This document shows, piece by piece, positions 10,018-18,064 of a stretch of DNA of 64,000 nt. The first letter of the stretch is position 1; each line of letters starts with the position of its first letter. The stretch comes from an uncultured Chitinophaga sp. (lineage in GTDB: Bacteria; Bacteroidota; Bacteroidia; Chitinophagales; Chitinophagaceae): contig NZ_CABHOU010000025.1 of NCBI RefSeq assembly GCF_902168175.1, positions 186,001-250,000 of the forward strand, in the 5' to 3' direction. Both the position numbers and the translations under genes were made by a program. The notes beneath the pieces were generated by a model. The model was not told the DNA's origin and made no database searches. It was given only the letters and a program-made list of their open reading frames with translations.

Positions 10018-11013
10018 CTATTTCCAGATCCTAGCACGCTGGTTCTCCAGCAGCATGAAATCGGCCAGCACCATGGCTGTTACCGCTTCTAACACAACTG
10101 GTACGCGCAGTGCGATACAGAGGTCGTGGCGGCCTTTAACGCTAAAGGTGCCTACTTCGCCTGTAGTAATATTCAGCGTTTGCTGATCTTTTGGGGTGCT
10201 GGAGGTAGGTTTCACCGCAATACGGAACACCAGCTGGTTCCCGTTGGTAATACCACCTACAATACCGCCTGCATGATTGGTAGCTGTTTTACCGCTAGCA
10301 TCGATGATGGCGTCGTTATGTTCTACACCTTTCATTTTAGCCGCTGCAAAACCAGCACCGAACTCAATGCCTTTAATGGCAGGAATCGCAAATACAGCGT
10401 GCGCAATAGCCGACTCCACCGAATCGAAGAATGGTTCGCCGAGGCCTATCGGAAGACCATCCACCACGCATTCAACAATACCGCCTACAGAGTCCTTAGC
10501 CGCTATTGCGGCTTCCAGTCCCTTTTCAGGATCAGGGAACCCGCCTATCTCCTTAATCGTTGCATTAACCTGAATACCATCGCCCAATATCTTTTTGGCA
10601 ATCACCCCTGCGGCTACCAGGTTAAGCGTTAAACGGCCGCTAAAATGGCCGCCTCCGCGATAATCCTCGAAGCCTCCGTATTTGTGTGTAGCCACAAAGT
10701 CGGCGTGGCCGGGGCGGGGAAACTCACGCAGCTTATCGTAATCGGTGCTGCGGGTGTTGTTATTTTCAAATAAGATGGTGATCGGTGCGCCGGTGGTATG
10801 CTCTTTAAACACACCCGATTTCAGGAAAGGCAGATCGTCTTCCTTACGCGGAGTAGTGCCTTTGGCGCCTGCCTTACGGCGTTCCAGGTCGGGCAAAAAG
10901 TCCTCCTGCTTCAAAGGTAAACCCGCGGGTACTCCGTCGATGTTTACACCTACACATTCGCCGTGCGACTCGCCAAATACATGTACCCTGAATATTCTGC
11001 CAAAACTGTTCAT
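10018..11013 (-). CDS. aroC: Chorismate synthase
   Basis: This enzyme eliminates phosphate from EPSP to give chorismate, using reduced FMN. The three family signatures are present: GESHGECVGVNIDGVPAG near the N-terminus with the catalytic His, the RPGHADF segment with the second His (about residue 103), and the RGGGHFSGRLTLNLVAAGVIAKKIL block (about 117-143). At 331 residues it is shorter than the roughly 360 of enterobacterial enzymes but within the range of other bacteria. It is the last gene of the operon, with aroA ending one base before its ATG, so translation is probably coupled. Confidence 0.96.
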   Translation of the reverse strand: MNSFGRIFRVHVFGESHGECVGVNIDGVPAGLPLKQEDFLPDLERRKAGAKGTTPRKEDDLPFLKSGVFKEHTTGAPITILFENNNTRSTDYDKLREFPRPGHADFVATHKYGGFEDYRGGGHFSGRLTLNLVAAGVIAKKILGDGIQVNATIKEIGGFPDPEKGLEAAIAAKDSVGGIVECVVDGLPIGLGEPFFDSVESAIAHAVFAIPAIKGIEFGAGFAAAKMKGVEHNDAIIDASGKTATNHAGGIVGGITNGNQLVFRIAVKPTSSTPKDQQTLNITTGEVGTFSVKGRHDLCIALRVPVVLEAVTAMVLADFMLLENQRARIWK

Positions 11014-11014
11014 A

Positions 11015-12301
11015 CTAATGTTTTAATGCTGTTTCTGTACTGGTTACCGTTACGGTAGCGCCCAACTGTGCAATATGGTCGAAGAACTCGGGATACGATT
11101 TATTGATCGCTTCCGCATTCTCGATCTCCACCTCACCATCGGCCGTAAGTGCCGCTACGGCACAGGCCATGGCTATACGGTGGTCGTTGCGGGAATGTAC
11201 GGCCGCGCCCTTAATGCCGGTGCCGCCATGTACATACATCACATCGCCATCGAGATCGATCTTAATGCCCATTTTACCGAATTCGTCCTGTAAGGTAAGT
11301 CCGCGGTCGCTTTCTTTGTGCGCCAGGCGACTTACGCCCAGTATTTTGGTTACACCTTTACAATTGGCCGCCAGCGCCACCAATGGTGGAAACAGGTCGG
11401 GACAATCAGTAGCATCGAATTCGAATGGTTTCAGCTCACCATTGTTACCAATGATCACGGTGTACAGTCCGGGCAGGATGTCTGCACCAGCGCTTTCCAG
11501 CGCCTGCAGGATAGCCTTGTCCGACTGTGCAGAACCGGTGTTAAGATGTTTCACTTCCGCCTTACCCGCTACAGCCGCAGCTACCAGCAGGAAAGCCGCA
11601 CCGCTCCAGTCGCCTTCCACGGTATACTCTACCGCTTTGTACGATTGCTTTTTAGCAAAACGGAAACGCTCGAAATTATCATTCTCCACCTTTACGCCGA
11701 ACAGCTCCATAATTTGCAGCGTAAGCGCGATATAAGGTTTGCTTTTCAGGTCTTTCACGGTAATAGTAGCATCTTCCGCCACGTTACCGAAAGCCATCAA
11801 AAGGCCAGTGAGGAACTGGGAACTCAGCGAACCATCTATCTCCACATTGTTAGCCTTTAACGGGCCGTGAATGTTGAGCGGCAGTTTGCCGTCTTTCGTT
11901 TTGCACTCCACGTCCAGTTTAGGCAATACCTCCGCAAAGAAGTCCATGGGCCTTGTTACCAGGCTGCCATGTCCCACGATCGTGATCGGCTTTTCAGATA
12001 ATGCTGCTATAGGCGTAAACATGCGTATACCTAAACCAGATTCGCCGCAGTTGATTTCCGTAGAAACCGGCGCTACGCCATTGCTGGTAATTTCGTAATG
12101 ATCGTCTTTTTTCACCACAGTGGCGCCCAGTCTTCCGGCTACGTCCAGCGCAGCCAGGCAGTCGTTACTGAGGCCCGGGTTGCGGATGATGCTGGTGCCC
12201 TTAGCCAGTAAGGATGCCGCTACCGCACGCTGCATAGCGCTTTTGGATGGATTGGCGGTAACGATGCCTTTAATGGTGCCGGGTGATACCTTTACTTTCA
12301 T
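11015..12301 (-). CDS. aroA: 3-phosphoshikimate 1-carboxyvinyltransferase (EPSP synthase)
   Basis: This enzyme transfers the enolpyruvyl group of PEP to shikimate-3-phosphate. At 428 residues it has the usual length. The N-terminal substrate-binding NPSKSAMQRAVAASLLAKG contains the conserved Lys and Ser. Further motifs are SLSSQFLTGLLMAFG, the central TVEGDWSGAAFLLVAAAVAG and the late RNDHRIAMACAVAAL with its conserved Asp-His-Arg. The glycine-rich PEP loop usual in class I enzymes (NAGTA) reads NCGESGLGIRMF here, which departs from the E. coli type. It is co-transcribed with aroB (22-nt gap) and aroC. Confidence 0.95.
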   Translation of the reverse strand: MKVKVSPGTIKGIVTANPSKSAMQRAVAASLLAKGTSIIRNPGLSNDCLAALDVAGRLGATVVKKDDHYEITSNGVAPVSTEINCGESGLGIRMFTPIAALSEKPITIVGHGSLVTRPMDFFAEVLPKLDVECKTKDGKLPLNIHGPLKANNVEIDGSLSSQFLTGLLMAFGNVAEDATITVKDLKSKPYIALTLQIMELFGVKVENDNFERFRFAKKQSYKAVEYTVEGDWSGAAFLLVAAAVAGKAEVKHLNTGSAQSDKAILQALESAGADILPGLYTVIIGNNGELKPFEFDATDCPDLFPPLVALAANCKGVTKILGVSRLAHKESDRGLTLQDEFGKMGIKIDLDGDVMYVHGGTGIKGAAVHSRNDHRIAMACAVAALTADGEVEIENAEAINKSYPEFFDHIAQLGATVTVTSTETALKH

Positions 12302-12323
12302 GCTTTTGTTTTTGTGTTACGCT

Positions 12324-13349
12324 TTACAATTCGTCCAGTAATTTTTTCAGCTCATCGATCGGTATCGGGTGCGTAACCGCCCTTCCGATGTCTTCAAGCA
12401 GGATGAAATGGATAAAATCCTTTTCTCTCTTTTTATCCAGCTTAAAAATGGAAAAAATCTGTTCCCTGTCCGAGGTTAAAGTAACCGGCAAATGATAATC
12501 GTTGATAAGCCTGATGAGGCGGTTCGTTTGTTCTGTGGGCAAACCTATGAGCTTTTCAGAGAACTTGGCGGCGGCTACCATACCGATGGCTACGGCCCGG
12601 CCGTGCGCAATGCTCTCTATCTTTTCCACTGCATGCCCCAGCGTATGGCCGAAGTTTAACCAGCGGCGTGAACCGTTCTCAAACTCATCTTCCAGCACGA
12701 TGCGGGTTTTGATTTCCACTGAACGTTCTACCAAAAACTGCAGTACTTCCACGGAACGGCTTAAAGCCGCTTCCCTGTTTTCTTCCAGGTAAGTGAACAA
12801 CGCGGCGTCCTGGATAGCTGCATACTTAATGATCTCCGCAAATCCATTGTGCCACTCATCGTCCGGCATGGTAGACGGCAGCGTATAATCAAACAATATG
12901 AATTGAGGCTGATTGATAGTGCCCAGCATGTTTTTATGCATACCATGGCTCACCCCGTTTTTACCGCCGATAGACGCATCTACCTGTGCCAGTAACGTAG
13001 TGGGTACAAAACCGAACGGAATACCGCGCATGTAAATGCTGGCGGCAAATCCTGTAAGGTCAGTAACCATCCCGCCACCAATACCTACCAGCATGGTTTT
13101 ACGGTCGGCTTCCAGTTCTATCAGCCCGTTAATCACCTGCTCCACTACTTCCATCGACTTATGCTCTTCGCCATCAGGAATTACCAGCTTGCGCCAGCCC
13201 TTCAGCGTTTCGCCATAATGTTTGTCCACATTCTCATCCAGCAAAAGGATCGTGCGGCTCTTGTCCACATACTTATCCAATTCCTGTAAATCTGCTCCCA
13301 GGTAATACTCCGATTGTTGTGTCTGGAACTTGTATGATAACGTTGTCAT
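12324..13349 (-). CDS. aroB: 3-dehydroquinate synthase
   Basis: This NAD- and metal-dependent cyclase converts DAHP to 3-dehydroquinate, the second step of the shikimate pathway. The 341-residue protein has the NAD-binding GIGGGMVTDLTGFAASIYMRG, the PTTLLAQVDASIGGKNGV block (substrate and metal), and the metal-binding NFGHTLGHAVE. The next pathway enzymes (dehydroquinase, shikimate dehydrogenase, shikimate kinase) are not in this operon and must be encoded elsewhere. Confidence 0.96.
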   Translation of the reverse strand: MTTLSYKFQTQQSEYYLGADLQELDKYVDKSRTILLLDENVDKHYGETLKGWRKLVIPDGEEHKSMEVVEQVINGLIELEADRKTMLVGIGGGMVTDLTGFAASIYMRGIPFGFVPTTLLAQVDASIGGKNGVSHGMHKNMLGTINQPQFILFDYTLPSTMPDDEWHNGFAEIIKYAAIQDAALFTYLEENREAALSRSVEVLQFLVERSVEIKTRIVLEDEFENGSRRWLNFGHTLGHAVEKIESIAHGRAVAIGMVAAAKFSEKLIGLPTEQTNRLIRLINDYHLPVTLTSDREQIFSIFKLDKKREKDFIHFILLEDIGRAVTHPIPIDELKKLLDEL

Positions 13350-13380
13350 ATGTTCGAATAACCCTGCGGTTAGATTTTTA

Positions 13381-14469
13381 TTATTGTTCGTTCATCACCT
13401 TGTTCTGGCGGTTGATGGATTCGAGGTGAACTGCGTCGAAGTATTTCTGGATAAAATCTTTTGACAGGCCCAGCTTGTCGCCTTTAGCGATGTTGCGGTC
13501 CAGTATCTCGTTCCAACGGTTGGTTTGCAGGATGGTGATGCCGTTTTCTTTCTTGTAAGCACCGATCTTCTCAGCGATTTTCATACGGTTGCCCAGCAAC
13601 AGCATAATTTCATCATCGATCTGGTTGATCTGCGCACGCAGTTTATCCAGGGCAGAGTTGAATTCATTTTTATCGGTATGCTCGCGGCGCCATACGATGC
13701 CGTCCAGCAGTTCTGCAAATTTCTCAGGCGTGATCTGTTGTTTCGCGTCGCTCCATGCATTATCCGGATCGATGTGTGTTTCTACCATCAGACCATCGTA
13801 ATCCAGGTCGATCGCTTCCTGCGATACAGCCTGCAGAATGTCGCGGCGGCCAGAGATGTGGCTGGGGTCACAGATCATTGGTAATTCAGGGTGGCGGCGT
13901 TTCAGTTCGATAGCCAGGTGCCACATGGGGGCATTGCGGTATTCGGTGTTGCCGTAGCTGGAGAAACCGCGGTGGATCAAACCAACTTTTTTAATACCAG
14001 CTTTCTGTATCCTTTCTACCGCGCCGATCCAGAGTTCCAGGTCGGGGTTGATAGGGTTTTTAATGAGAACGGGAACGTCCACGCCTTTTAACGCATCAGC
14101 GATATCCTGTACAGAGAAAGGGTTTACGGTAGTACGGGCACCAATCCAGAGAATGTCTACACCGAAATGCAGCGCATCTTCTACTTGTTTAGCGGTAGCT
14201 ACTTCCACTGTAACCGGTAAACCAGTCAGTTCCTTTGCTTTCTGCAGCCACGGTAAACCTTTGGTACCAATGCCTTCGAAAGAACCGGGGCGGGTACGTG
14301 GTTTCCATATACCGGCACGTAATACGTCTACTTTACCTGTGGCAGCCAGCCGCTGCATAGTCGCCAGTGTTTGCTCTTCTGTTTCCGCGCTGCAGGGGCC
14401 CGATATGATCAGTGGCTTCTTATCTGATGTTGGATCGCCGAATTTCGTATTTGCTAAGATCTGTTCCAT
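13381..14469 (-). CDS. Bifunctional DAHP synthase / chorismate mutase
   Basis: This fusion performs the entry step of the pathway (PEP + erythrose-4-phosphate to DAHP) and the first step of the Phe/Tyr branch (chorismate to prephenate). Residues about 1-260 are a type I-beta, KDPG-aldolase-like DAHP synthase: IISGPCSAETEEQ, RAGIWKPRTRPGSFEG and CDPSHISGRRDI carry the PEP- and metal-binding residues. Residues about 270-355 are an AroQ-type helical chorismate mutase (LDKLRAQINQIDDEIMLLLGNRM, KIAEKIGAYKK). The C-terminal placement of the mutase is typical of Bacteroidota, and the mutase domain can act as a feedback sensor in related enzymes. It lies between tyrA and aroB. Confidence 0.95.
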   Translation of the reverse strand: MEQILANTKFGDPTSDKKPLIISGPCSAETEEQTLATMQRLAATGKVDVLRAGIWKPRTRPGSFEGIGTKGLPWLQKAKELTGLPVTVEVATAKQVEDALHFGVDILWIGARTTVNPFSVQDIADALKGVDVPVLIKNPINPDLELWIGAVERIQKAGIKKVGLIHRGFSSYGNTEYRNAPMWHLAIELKRRHPELPMICDPSHISGRRDILQAVSQEAIDLDYDGLMVETHIDPDNAWSDAKQQITPEKFAELLDGIVWRREHTDKNEFNSALDKLRAQINQIDDEIMLLLGNRMKIAEKIGAYKKENGITILQTNRWNEILDRNIAKGDKLGLSKDFIQKYFDAVHLESINRQNKVMNEQ

Positions 14470-14524
14470 ATGAAAAAGTGTATGTGTAAATTAAGAAAAG
14501 TGTTTGTTAATTAAGGATTTATGA

Positions 14525-15367
14525 TTACTTCAGTATCTTTTTGATCTTGTTCGACTTCTGGATGAGCTTGTAGAAAGCATCGTAGTCCTCTTCTTCCAGC
14601 AACTGCTTCATGTGCTGCAGCTGGCTGATATGTTCTTCCAGCACGTCGAGTACATTATTGCGGTTGTGTTTAAAGATGGGCACCCACATGTCGGGCGAGC
14701 TTTTGGCAAGACGAACGGTGCTTTCGAAACCACCGCTGGCCAGTTCAAAAATGCGGCCCTGCTCCTTCTCCTTTTCCAGCACCGTAAGGGCAAGGGCAAA
14801 GGAAGTGATGTGGGAGATGTGTGATACATAGGCTGTGTGCAGGTCATGCTCTTCAGCATTCATATACACCAAGCGCATACCCACTTTGTCTACGATATTT
14901 TCTACGATTTCCAGCGCATCTTCTGCACTGTTCTTTACATCACAAAGCACCATGGTTTTGTTGGTAAAGAGGTTTCTTACAGCAGCTTCGGGCCCGCTAT
15001 ACTCGGTGCCGGCCATCGGGTGGGCGGCTACGAAGCGCTTCCGTTGGGGATGACCGGCAACGAGTTGTAATAATTTATCTTTTGTAGAACCCACATCCAT
15101 CACCACATGGTCGGCTTTCACCTTGTCGAGGATAGAGGGCAGCAGCTTTAACATAGCATCTACGGGTATAGCCAGTATCACGAGTTGCGAGCGGCTCATC
15201 GCATCTTCCAGCGAAGCCGTTTCGTCAACAATGTTCAACTCACGTGCTTTACGCAGGTTGTCTTCGTTCTGGTCCACACCAATGATCCAGTTAGCCACGC
15301 CCTTTTCTTTAAGGCTGAGGGCCAGCGAGCCGCCAATTAAACCAACTCCTACTACCGTTGCGATCAT
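14525..15367 (-). CDS. tyrA: Prephenate dehydrogenase
   Basis: This enzyme oxidatively decarboxylates prephenate to 4-hydroxyphenylpyruvate with NAD(P). At 280 residues it is the minimal, non-fused form without chorismate mutase or ACT domain. The Rossmann motif VVGVGLIGGSLALSL opens the protein, DVGSTK and the catalytic AAHPMAGTEYSGPEAA follow near 100-130, and HDLHTAYVSHISHITSFALA is the helical C-terminal dimer domain. Arogenate specificity cannot be excluded from sequence. It is 12 nt from the aminotransferase stop. Confidence 0.94.
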   Translation of the reverse strand: MIATVVGVGLIGGSLALSLKEKGVANWIIGVDQNEDNLRKARELNIVDETASLEDAMSRSQLVILAIPVDAMLKLLPSILDKVKADHVVMDVGSTKDKLLQLVAGHPQRKRFVAAHPMAGTEYSGPEAAVRNLFTNKTMVLCDVKNSAEDALEIVENIVDKVGMRLVYMNAEEHDLHTAYVSHISHITSFALALTVLEKEKEQGRIFELASGGFESTVRLAKSSPDMWVPIFKHNRNNVLDVLEEHISQLQHMKQLLEEEDYDAFYKLIQKSNKIKKILK

Positions 15368-15379
15368 CTTGTTTATAGT

Positions 15380-16540
15380 TTATTTAGATTGCTTTATCCT
15401 TTCAATGGCTTCTTCAAAAACCTTCTCATCTTTACAAAGGCTCACCCTGATATAACCGTTACCGTTAGCTCCGAAAATACCGCCGGGCGTAATAAATACA
15501 CGCGCCTTCTGCAATATCTCATCGCTTACCGCGTAACCATCTGCATACCCCGCTGGCATCTTCGCCCATACGAACATGCCTACCTGGTTAGTATCGTACG
15601 TAGCACCAATGAGGTCGAGCAATTCGAATACTTTATTACGGCGGCCTGCGTATATTTTATTGAGCCCTTCGTACCAGTCTTTATCCAGTTCCAATGCTTT
15701 TACGGCGGCCATTTGTACGGGCTGGAACATACCACTGTCCATATTACTTTTGAAGCGCAACACCTCACTGATCCACTTTGCATTGCCAGCCAGCATGCCT
15801 ACACGCCATCCTGCCATGTTAGACGATTTGCTCAGCGAGTTCAGCTCCAGTACCACGTCCCTGGCACCTGGTACGGCCAGCAGACTTTGAGGGTTATCGT
15901 TCAAAATAAAGCTGTACGGATTATCATGACACAGCAGTATGTTATGTTGCCTTGCAAATGCGATCAGCTTTTCGAAGAAGCCTGGTGTAGCCTGTGCGCC
16001 TGTCGGCATATGCGGATAGTTCACCCACATCAGTTTCACTTTGCTCAAATCCTGTTTCGCCAAAGCTTCCAGATCAGGCTGCCAGTTGTGCGCCGCTTCC
16101 AGGTTGTAAGTAACCGGAGTGGCACCGCTCAGTTGCACGGCAGAACGATAGGTAGGATAACCGGGATCGGGGATCAGCGCTTCATCACCTTCCTGTAAAA
16201 AGGTCATACAAATATGCATGATCCCTTCTTTAGAACCGATCAGCGGCAGTACTTCCGTTTCCGCATCCAGCTGCACGTCATAATATTTCTTATACCAGTT
16301 AGCAATGGCCTGCCTCAGTGCGGGAATACCTTTGTATCCCTGGTAGGCATGCGTATTAGGAAGTGCGGCGTTTTCATTTAAAGCCGCTACTACAGACGGA
16401 TGCGGTGGCAGGTCCGGACTACCTATACCGAGGTTGATCACGTTGGCGCCTGCTTTGTTCATCGTATCTATCTCTCTTAATTTCTTAGAGAAGTAGTACT
16501 CTTCCGTATGCTGCAATCTCCTGGCTACTGAAATTTCCAT
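15380..16540 (-). CDS. Class I/II PLP aminotransferase, probably aromatic
   Basis: This fold-type I aminotransferase of 386 residues has the PLP lysine in ELNSLSKSSNMAGWRVG, the Asn-Pro region written as WVNYPHMPTGAQ, and a late conserved Arg in GYIRVSLC. By sequence it resembles LL-diaminopimelate / aspartate-type enzymes. Placement between pheA and tyrA suggests it transaminates phenylpyruvate and 4-hydroxyphenylpyruvate, the last step to Phe and Tyr. That assignment is an inference from context, and prephenate or aspartate could also be substrates. Confidence 0.88.
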   Translation of the reverse strand: MEISVARRLQHTEEYYFSKKLREIDTMNKAGANVINLGIGSPDLPPHPSVVAALNENAALPNTHAYQGYKGIPALRQAIANWYKKYYDVQLDAETEVLPLIGSKEGIMHICMTFLQEGDEALIPDPGYPTYRSAVQLSGATPVTYNLEAAHNWQPDLEALAKQDLSKVKLMWVNYPHMPTGAQATPGFFEKLIAFARQHNILLCHDNPYSFILNDNPQSLLAVPGARDVVLELNSLSKSSNMAGWRVGMLAGNAKWISEVLRFKSNMDSGMFQPVQMAAVKALELDKDWYEGLNKIYAGRRNKVFELLDLIGATYDTNQVGMFVWAKMPAGYADGYAVSDEILQKARVFITPGGIFGANGNGYIRVSLCKDEKVFEEAIERIKQSK

Positions 16541-16559
16541 GGTATTCGCTTTGGTGTGT

Positions 16560-17387
16560 TTATACGTGTGTTAATCCTTTCTTATAAATTCCCAGAATCG
16601 TCAGCTGGTCTGTTAATGGTTCTATTTTCTTTAATGCTTTTCTGAAGTGCTTCAGGTCTTCAAACTCCATATCTGCATGGAAGTAATACGTCCATTCTTT
16701 TGCCGGGATGGGGAACGACTGGATTTTGGAGAGGCCTATCCCTTCTGCCGCGATCATGCTCAGCACCTTGGCCAGGCTTCCGCTTTCGTTCGGTGTTTGG
16801 AAATATACAGAAGATTTGTTGGCATCTTCCGCAGGCTCCACACTGTTACGCGCAATAGCGAGAAAGCGCGTATAGTTGTTTTTGGCCGTATGAATATTGG
16901 GCGCTATTATGTCCAGCTCATAAATTTCGGCAGCCAGTTTACCTGCAATAGCGGCAATGGTTTTCGACTTCTTTACGTGTACATTTTTCGCGCTAAGGGC
17001 CGTATCTTCCGATTCCACCAGTTTGATGTGCGGGTACTTTTCCAAAAACGCCATGCACTGCAAAAGCGCCATGGGATGAGAATGTACCTCTCTTATATCT
17101 TCAATGCGCTGACCAGGCAAAACCATCAGGTGTTGATTGATCTGCAGGTATACCTCGCCCGTAACGTGCAGACCTGAGTTTTTAATCAGGCTGTAGTTAG
17201 GCAGAATGCTGCCGGCAATAGAGTTTTCGATGGCCATCATTCCGGCATCAGCTTCCTTACCTTGTTTCACTTTTTTTACCAGCTCTGAAAAGGAAGAACA
17301 GGCTTCAATTTCGGTTTGTTTGCCGTAATACCGCTGTGCGGCTAGCTGGTGAAAACATCCTTCAAATCCCTGAATTGCGATACGCAT
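16560..17387 (-). CDS. pheA: Prephenate dehydratase
   Basis: This enzyme converts prephenate to phenylpyruvate. The 275-residue monofunctional protein has a PDT domain (about 1-185) beginning IAIQGFEGCFHQLAA, with MMAIENSIAGSI and the catalytic NYTRFLAIAR (Thr-Arg-Phe). An ACT domain follows (about 195-268). The ACT motifs that bind phenylalanine in other PheA proteins, GALx and ESRP, read GSLA and QSFP here, so feedback inhibition may differ. It is the first structural gene of the operon, downstream of two leader-peptide attenuators. Confidence 0.95.
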   Translation of the reverse strand: MRIAIQGFEGCFHQLAAQRYYGKQTEIEACSSFSELVKKVKQGKEADAGMMAIENSIAGSILPNYSLIKNSGLHVTGEVYLQINQHLMVLPGQRIEDIREVHSHPMALLQCMAFLEKYPHIKLVESEDTALSAKNVHVKKSKTIAAIAGKLAAEIYELDIIAPNIHTAKNNYTRFLAIARNSVEPAEDANKSSVYFQTPNESGSLAKVLSMIAAEGIGLSKIQSFPIPAKEWTYYFHADMEFEDLKHFRKALKKIEPLTDQLTILGIYKKGLTHV

Positions 17388-17427
17388 TGTTGTTAGTTAA
17401 TGATTTTAATGATAGGTATCCGGATAA

Positions 17428-17464
17428 TAAAAAAGAAAAAGGGCCCCTTGAGTCGGGACCCTTT
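17428..17464 (-). terminator. Attenuator terminator 2, just before pheA
   Basis: On the minus strand AAAGGGTCCC and GGGGCCCTTT form a 10-bp stem (one T-G wobble, 7-nt loop), followed by TTTTTCTTTTTT. It lies 41 nt before the pheA ATG and 32 nt after the stop of leader peptide 2. Its 5' arm (AGGGTCCC, 17455-17462) can instead pair with GGGACTCT (17504-17511), which is codons 24-26 of leader 2. Confidence 0.88.
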
Positions 17465-17496
17465 CATTTTGCTTTAGCTTTTATGTCAGCCTGAAT

Positions 17497-17580
17497 TTAC
17501 AAAAGAGTCCCCTGCTTCTCCTGATAAAAGAAGTAAAAGAAAAAGTAAAAAAAGTAAAGGCAGAAACTCTTGTGTGACAT
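17497..17580 (-). CDS. Aromatic operon leader peptide 2 (Phe/Tyr-rich)
   Basis: This is a 27-codon ORF on the minus strand starting ATG (17580) and ending TAA (17497). Residues 8-19 read LYFFYFFFYFFY; in total 8 Phe and 4 Tyr codons are present, and no Trp. The ORF is followed by a terminator and then pheA, the classic arrangement of a leader-peptide attenuator. A ribosome stalled in the Phe/Tyr block would leave codons 24-26 free to pair with the terminator 5' arm, while a ribosome reaching the stop would cover them. Both leaders end their aromatic block with Tyr-Gln and a nearby Lys, suggesting they arose by duplication. Seen directly in sequence; regulation is inferred. Confidence 0.88.
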   Translation of the reverse strand: MSHKSFCLYFFYFFFYFFYQEKQGTLL

Positions 17581-17599
17581 ATCAATTTGACTATAGTAC

Positions 17600-17634
17600 A
17601 TTAAAAAAGGCCTTCGGATAACCCGAGGCCCTTT
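17600..17634 (-). terminator. Attenuator terminator 1, between the two leader peptides
   Basis: On the minus strand AAAGGGCCTCGG and CCGAAGGCCTTT form a stem with two small bulges, followed by a T-run. Its 5' arm can instead pair over about 12 bp, with G-U wobbles, with 17660-17672, the bases immediately after the leader 1 stop codon. Confidence 0.85.
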
Positions 17635-17672
17635 CTTTATATTTTATCAGCATTTGACAAAAGGAACCCCGG

Positions 17673-17729
17673 CTATTTCTGATACCAGAAAAAGTAATAA
17701 CCGTAAAAGTATCCAAAAGTCTGTTGCAT
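17673..17729 (-). CDS. Aromatic operon leader peptide 1 (Tyr/Phe/Trp-rich)
   Basis: This is an 18-codon ORF on the minus strand starting ATG (17729) and ending TAG (17673). It encodes MQQTFGYFYGYYFFWYQK: 5 Tyr, 4 Phe and 1 Trp among 18 residues. It begins about 20 nt after the predicted transcription start and is followed by terminator 1. The segment after its stop (CCGGGGTTCC and onward) is the candidate antiterminator strand. The single Trp codon lies inside the stall region, so this leader could also sense charged tRNA-Trp, unlike leader 2. Confidence 0.87.
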   Translation of the reverse strand: MQQTFGYFYGYYFFWYQK

Positions 17730-17753
17730 TTTGTTTGCTTGTTAATTGTTCGA

Positions 17754-17783
17754 CAAATGTAATGCAGGATTTTAATTTTCCAA
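17754..17783 (-). promoter_or_regulatory. Promoter of the aromatic amino acid operon
   Basis: The minus strand reads TTG (17783-17781), a 19-nt spacer, then TACATTTG (17761-17754), a full match to the Bacteroidota -33/-7 promoter. Transcription would start near 17748, giving a roughly 20-nt leader before leader peptide 1. The same -7 octamer TACATTTG serves the ilv operon. Confidence 0.78.
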
Positions 17784-17904
17784 CCTATTAGGGTAAAAAT
17801 TAAATTTATTTCACCAATAACTATATTTAGATAGATATTATTCAAAATAAGACCCTATTAAATTAATAATGATGATAGTTGTATCAACAACAATTCACTA
17901 TTCA

Positions 17905-17935
17905 GCCGCCGTTGTGTCACTCCCTTCAGCGGCGG
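17905..17935 (+). repeat. Dispersed repeat core, copy 1, in a hairpin
   Basis: The 22-bp core at 17909-17930 (starts CCGTTGTGTC, ends CTTCAGC) matches the cores at 49854 and 50326 (inverted) at 18 of 22 positions. Its flanks CCGCC and GGCGG pair, making the copy a hairpin. It marks the start of the 550-bp gene-free stretch before the small lipoprotein gene. Confidence 0.65.
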
Positions 17936-17998
17936 AATCATTTATGGGCGTTTTTATACAATTGTCGCAAACACCCCCGCGGATACTAAAACATGCCT

Positions 17999-18064
17999 CA
18001 CCGTCCGCTCACCGTCCGCTTACCGTCCGCTCAGGTGCCGCTCAGGTTATATCCAGGTTATATC
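17999..18064 (+). repeat. Six tandem 11-bp units
   Basis: Six consecutive 11-mers are in perfect phase: CACCGTCCGCT, CACCGTCCGCT, TACCGTCCGCT, CAGGTGCCGCT, CAGGTTATATC, CAGGTTATATC. Unit sequence drifts gradually while the 11-bp period is kept, close to one helical turn. They lie 68 bp after repeat core copy 1, and a similar 11-bp array follows copy 2 near 50 kb. Confidence 0.75.

Noticed and set aside
15389..16198. A 269-codon plus-strand frame opposite the aminotransferase
   Set aside because: It is Cys/His-rich, has no domain and mirrors the aminotransferase gene.
17999..18064. The 11-bp tandem array as a CRISPR array
   Set aside because: Units are contiguous, without unique spacers, and far shorter than CRISPR repeats; no cas gene is present.
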